Made by a program: the position numbers and the translations under genes. Under the pieces are notes generated by a model. That model was not told the origin of the DNA. It searched no databases and saw only the letters and a program-made list of their open reading frames with translations. This document shows, piece after piece, positions 23,341 through 25,638 of a DNA stretch of 25,638 nt; the first letter of the stretch is position 1, and the number at the start of each line of letters is the position of its first letter. Origin of the DNA: an uncultured Anaerolineaceae bacterium (GTDB lineage Bacteria; Chloroflexota; Anaerolineae; Promineifilales; Promineifilaceae). The stretch spans positions 1-25,638 of the forward strand of contig CALBTC010000434.1 of NCBI GenBank assembly GCA_937967805.1, read 5' to 3'.

Positions 23341-23400
23341 GTCATACCTGCCTTCGCAGGCATCCTACGGCTGGATTCCCGCCTTCGCGGGAATGACAGG
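23341..23400. repeat. Compound GTCATTCC-type repeat, two units
   Basis: A degenerate unit (GTCATACCTGCCTTCGCAGG, from 23341) is followed by an intact unit with ATTCCCGCCTTCGCGGGAAT and GACAGG (23372-23400), matching the copy at 811-838 over the core. The rest of the gap (23401-23595) shows no gene or clear signal; its AT-rich start could hold a promoter for the downstream amidohydrolase, but I cannot place one. Confidence 0.8.
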
Positions 23401-23595
23401 TGAAGAAAACTTGTATTACAAACTATTTCGGCCGTATTTATCAATAATATGAACAGCGTATGGGGTTATTCGGTATGAGGTCAACAGAGATTTTGTCCTG
23501 TACGTTTGGTCATGGCTGTACTCGGGTATGGTCCGGTAGTTAGTTCTTGGCGCTGTTGCCAAATTGAGCACCTACGCTAACATTTCATTCTCAAT

Positions 23596-24504
23596 ATGAA
23601 GATATTCACCTACGACCACATCACTTTCCCCCTCCCCTCAGGACACCGGTTCCCGGTCGAAAAGTACAGCTTGCTGCGCCAGCGCATCACAAGCGAAAAT
23701 GGGCTGTCCGGCGCGGAACTGCGCACACCACCGTCCGCAACCATCCCCCAATTACAACAGGCGCACACGGCCGAATACGTTGAACGTGTATTGAACGGCC
23801 GTCTCTCCCCTGAAGAAATCCGTCGCATCGGCCTACCCTGGTCGCCGGAACTGGTTGAGCGAGTGCGCTATTCGGTGGGCGCGACAACGGCCGTTTGCCG
23901 GTTCGCGCTCCGGGAGGGCATGGCCCTTTCCCTGGGCGGCGGCACCCACCACGCCTGCCGCGATGAGGGGCAAGGCTTTTGTGTGTTCAATGACGTCATG
24001 GTCGCGCTGCGGGTGATGCAGGCCGAGGGCCGCCTGCGCCGGGCCTTGGTTGTCGATTGCGACGTCCATCAAGGCAACGGCACGGCCGAAATTGCCAGCA
24101 ACGATGATTCGATATTCACATTTTCCATTCACGCCGAAAAAAATTTCCCCTATCGCAAGATTCCCGGCGACCTGGACATCAGCCTGCCGGACAAGACCGG
24201 CGATGACGCTTACCTGGCCGCCCTCCACGGCGGGCTGGAGCAAGCGCTGGCCGAGGCGCAAGCCGATCTGGTGGTCTATCTGGCCGGTGCCGACGTCTAT
24301 GAGCGGGACCGGCTGGGGCGGCTGGCCCTGACCAAAGCTGGCATCGCGGCGCGCGACCGCCTGGTGCTGGGTACCTGCCGGCAGGCCAATTTGCCCGTCG
24401 CCGTGACGATGGCCGGCGGTTACGGCATTGATATTCATGAAACGGTCGATATTCAGTTGCAAACGGTGCAGATTACGCTGGAGGGGTATTCTTACGTCAG
24501 GTAG
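23596..24504 (+). CDS. Histone-deacetylase-family (class IV-like) zinc amidohydrolase
   Basis: 302 residues of the arginase/deacetylase superfamily, of the short bacterial HDAC11-like type. Visible are the active-site His pair in GGGTHHA, the zinc ligands in [11 protein letters not shown] (Asp and His) and a third zinc Asp in [13 protein letters not shown], then the MAGGYG block late in the protein. These enzymes remove acetyl groups from polyamines, lysines or small metabolites. The substrate is open; an immediate NRPS gene, convergent to it, makes a role in secondary metabolism possible but not shown. No ribosome site stands before ATG 23596. Octamers occur at 23795 and 23887. Confidence 0.9.
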   Translation: MKIFTYDHITFPLPSGHRFPVEKYSLLRQRITSENGLSGAELRTPPSATIPQLQQAHTAEYVERVLNGRLSPEEIRRIGLPWSPELVERVRYSVGATTAVCRFALREGMALSLGGGTHHACRDEGQGFCVFNDVMVALRVMQAEGRLRRALVVDCDVHQGNGTAEIASNDDSIFTFSIHAEKNFPYRKIPGDLDISLPDKTGDDAYLAALHGGLEQALAEAQADLVVYLAGADVYERDRLGRLALTKAGIAARDRLVLGTCRQANLPVAVTMAGGYGIDIHETVDIQLQTVQITLEGYSYVR

Positions 24505-24577
24505 GCGCTGAAGCGCGGTCTTTGGCGAGAGAAAGTGGCACGACTGCACATACATGCGCCGACGCCGGCCACAACGA

Positions 24578-25638
24578 TTAAGAATCGGACGGCTCTTTAG
24601 CAGCTAGGGCTTTCACAAAGGCTTCGGCCAGGGCCTGGACGTGGGGCTCGTCGACGATCTGGTTGTGGTTGCCGGCCAATGAATGCACCTCAACCTTTTG
24701 CGAGACGCGCTGCCAGCCCATGAGGGGGTCTTTGGTGTCTCGGTAAATGTCGCGGTAGCCGTCACTGGATTTGAAGAGGGTGACGGTGCCGGGATAGCGG
24801 CTGGGCACGTAGCAGAAGTAAGCGCGGTTGTTGATCGCCGTGATTTTTTGGACGCGCACGTCTTCTTGCTCTTGGGGGTTGGGGACGGCCGTTTTGCCAT
24901 TTTGCCGATTTGCTTTGCGCGCCAGACGGTTTTTCTGATTGGCCATCATCTGGCGGAAACCCACCCAGAAACGGTGCCGGTTTTTGATGAACAACATCTG
25001 TTCCCGTTCTGGTGGGAGGCGCAACATTCGCGCTGTCCATTTGGTGGCAAGGCGCACCCATCTGAGCATGGGATGCTGGGCCGGGGTGTCGATAATGCCG
25101 GCAAAGCTAACCTCGTGGCCGCGGGCGGTGAGCTGTTGGGCCATCTCAAAAGCGACAGCGCCGCCCATCGAGTAGCCGCCTAGCTGGTAGGGGCCTTGCG
25201 GCTGGTGGCTGAGCAGCGCTTCTATGTAGTGGGCGGCCATTTCTTCAACAGAGGTGAACGGCCGTGTCTTGCCATCCAACCCCTTGGCCTGAAAGGCATA
25301 TACAGGTTGGCTGTCCGGCAGGCGGCGGGCCAGCTTGGTGAAGACCAGCACGTGCCCGCCACCGCCATGCACCAGGTACAGCGGCGGCACGTCAGGAGCC
25401 CCTTCCTGAATTTGGACCAGCGTAGGCCACGCTTCCGTGCCGGATTGATCGCGCAAAATATCGGCCAGTTCGGCAATGGTGCCGGCCTGAACCAGCGTGG
25501 CCAGCGGCAGGTAATGGCCGGTGAGCTTTTCGATGTCGGCAAACAGGTTCATCGCTTGCCAGGAGGTGCCGCCCAGGTCAAAGTAGTTGTCATGGATGCC
25601 GATGCGGGGCTCGCCCAGCACCTTCTCCCACAGATTTT
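24578..25638 (-). CDS. Nonribosomal peptide synthetase, C-terminal carrier and thioesterase part (5' end outside window)
   Basis: The frame is open to the right edge, where NLWEKVLGEPRIGI continues upstream, so this is the end of a larger gene and the GTG at 25621 is not a true start. The first ~70 residues are a peptidyl carrier domain with DNYFDLGGTSWQA, its Ser being the phosphopantetheine site. A type I thioesterase follows, with LYLVHGGGGH, nucleophile GGYSMGGA, the Asp in GIIDTP and a late His in AGNHNQIVDE; the triad appears complete. The thioesterase releases the finished peptide by hydrolysis or cyclisation. A basic insertion (KNRLARKANRQNGK) lies in the lid region. Convergent with the amidohydrolase, 73 bases apart. 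Confidence 0.92.
   Translation of the reverse strand, partial: NLWEKVLGEPRIGIHDNYFDLGGTSWQAMNLFADIEKLTGHYLPLATLVQAGTIAELADILRDQSGTEAWPTLVQIQEGAPDVPPLYLVHGGGGHVLVFTKLARRLPDSQPVYAFQAKGLDGKTRPFTSVEEMAAHYIEALLSHQPQGPYQLGGYSMGGAVAFEMAQQLTARGHEVSFAGIIDTPAQHPMLRWVRLATKWTARMLRLPPEREQMLFIKNRHRFWVGFRQMMANQKNRLARKANRQNGKTAVPNPQEQEDVRVQKITAINNRAYFCYVPSRYPGTVTLFKSSDGYRDIYRDTKDPLMGWQRVSQKVEVHSLAGNHNQIVDEPHVQALAEAFVKALAAKEPSDS

Noticed and set aside
23341..23400. Possible CRISPR fragment (repeated hairpin units)
   Set aside because: Only two units, one degenerate, no regular spacers, and the same element occurs singly elsewhere in the window.
24507..24518. GCGCTGAAGCGC as a terminator between the amidohydrolase and NRPS genes
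   Set aside because: Only a 5-bp stem with a 2-base loop and no T-run; too weak to support.

Overview
The window looks like part of a moderately GC-rich bacterial chromosome, most plausibly a Chloroflexota (Anaerolineae or Ardenticatenia-like filamentous lineage). This placement is an inference from gene content (SEDS/PbpA-like pair, Ugp-type ABC cluster, FG-GAP/UnbV proteins, NRPS), from the very repeat-rich gaps and from a strongly over-represented palindromic octamer. No rRNA, tRNA, CRISPR array, transposase or phage gene was seen.

Layout. Positions 1-4481 (+): the end of a coiled-coil protein, then mtnP (methylthioadenosine phosphorylase), a RodA/FtsW-type SEDS polymerase and a class B PBP-like protein whose three catalytic motifs are all gone. 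Positions 4478-6120 (-): a DUF318/ArsP-type metal permease and its ArsR-type repressor, with two near-identical operators and a good sigma-70 promoter. Divergent from it is a MOSC-domain protein (+). Positions 6808-8328 (-): an unrecognised two-TM membrane protein. Positions 8531-12580 (-): a 1349-residue lipoprotein fusing a beta-propeller, a di-haem cytochrome c peroxidase/MauG module and an FG-GAP/UnbV module.

Positions 12640-18916 (-): a glycerol-phosphate scavenging locus made of a lipoprotein glycerophosphodiesterase, a UgpB-like binding protein, UgpE- and UgpA-like permeases and a GlpK-like FGGY kinase, with a divergent SorC-family regulator (19142-20104, +). No transporter ATPase is encoded in it. 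Positions 20172-22391 (-): an FAD oxidoreductase followed by an ECF41-type sigma factor. A TGTCACA-N16-CGTC promoter upstream matches the ECF41 consensus, so the pair is probably autoregulated. Positions 22516-23304 (-): a membrane-anchored PPC-domain protein. Positions 23596-24504 (+): a histone-deacetylase-family amidohydrolase. The right edge (-) holds the carrier and thioesterase end of a nonribosomal peptide synthetase.

Two features cross the whole window. The octamer ACGGCCGT occurs about 48 times (about 0.4 expected by chance), mostly inside genes and in all three frames. Most intergenic gaps carry palindromic dispersed repeats of several different families, and some of these have become part of genes: one encodes a signal peptide, one the last codons of an enzyme. 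The strongest leads are the octamer, the pseudo-PBP next to a SEDS protein, the ECF41 promoter and the tripartite haem lipoprotein.
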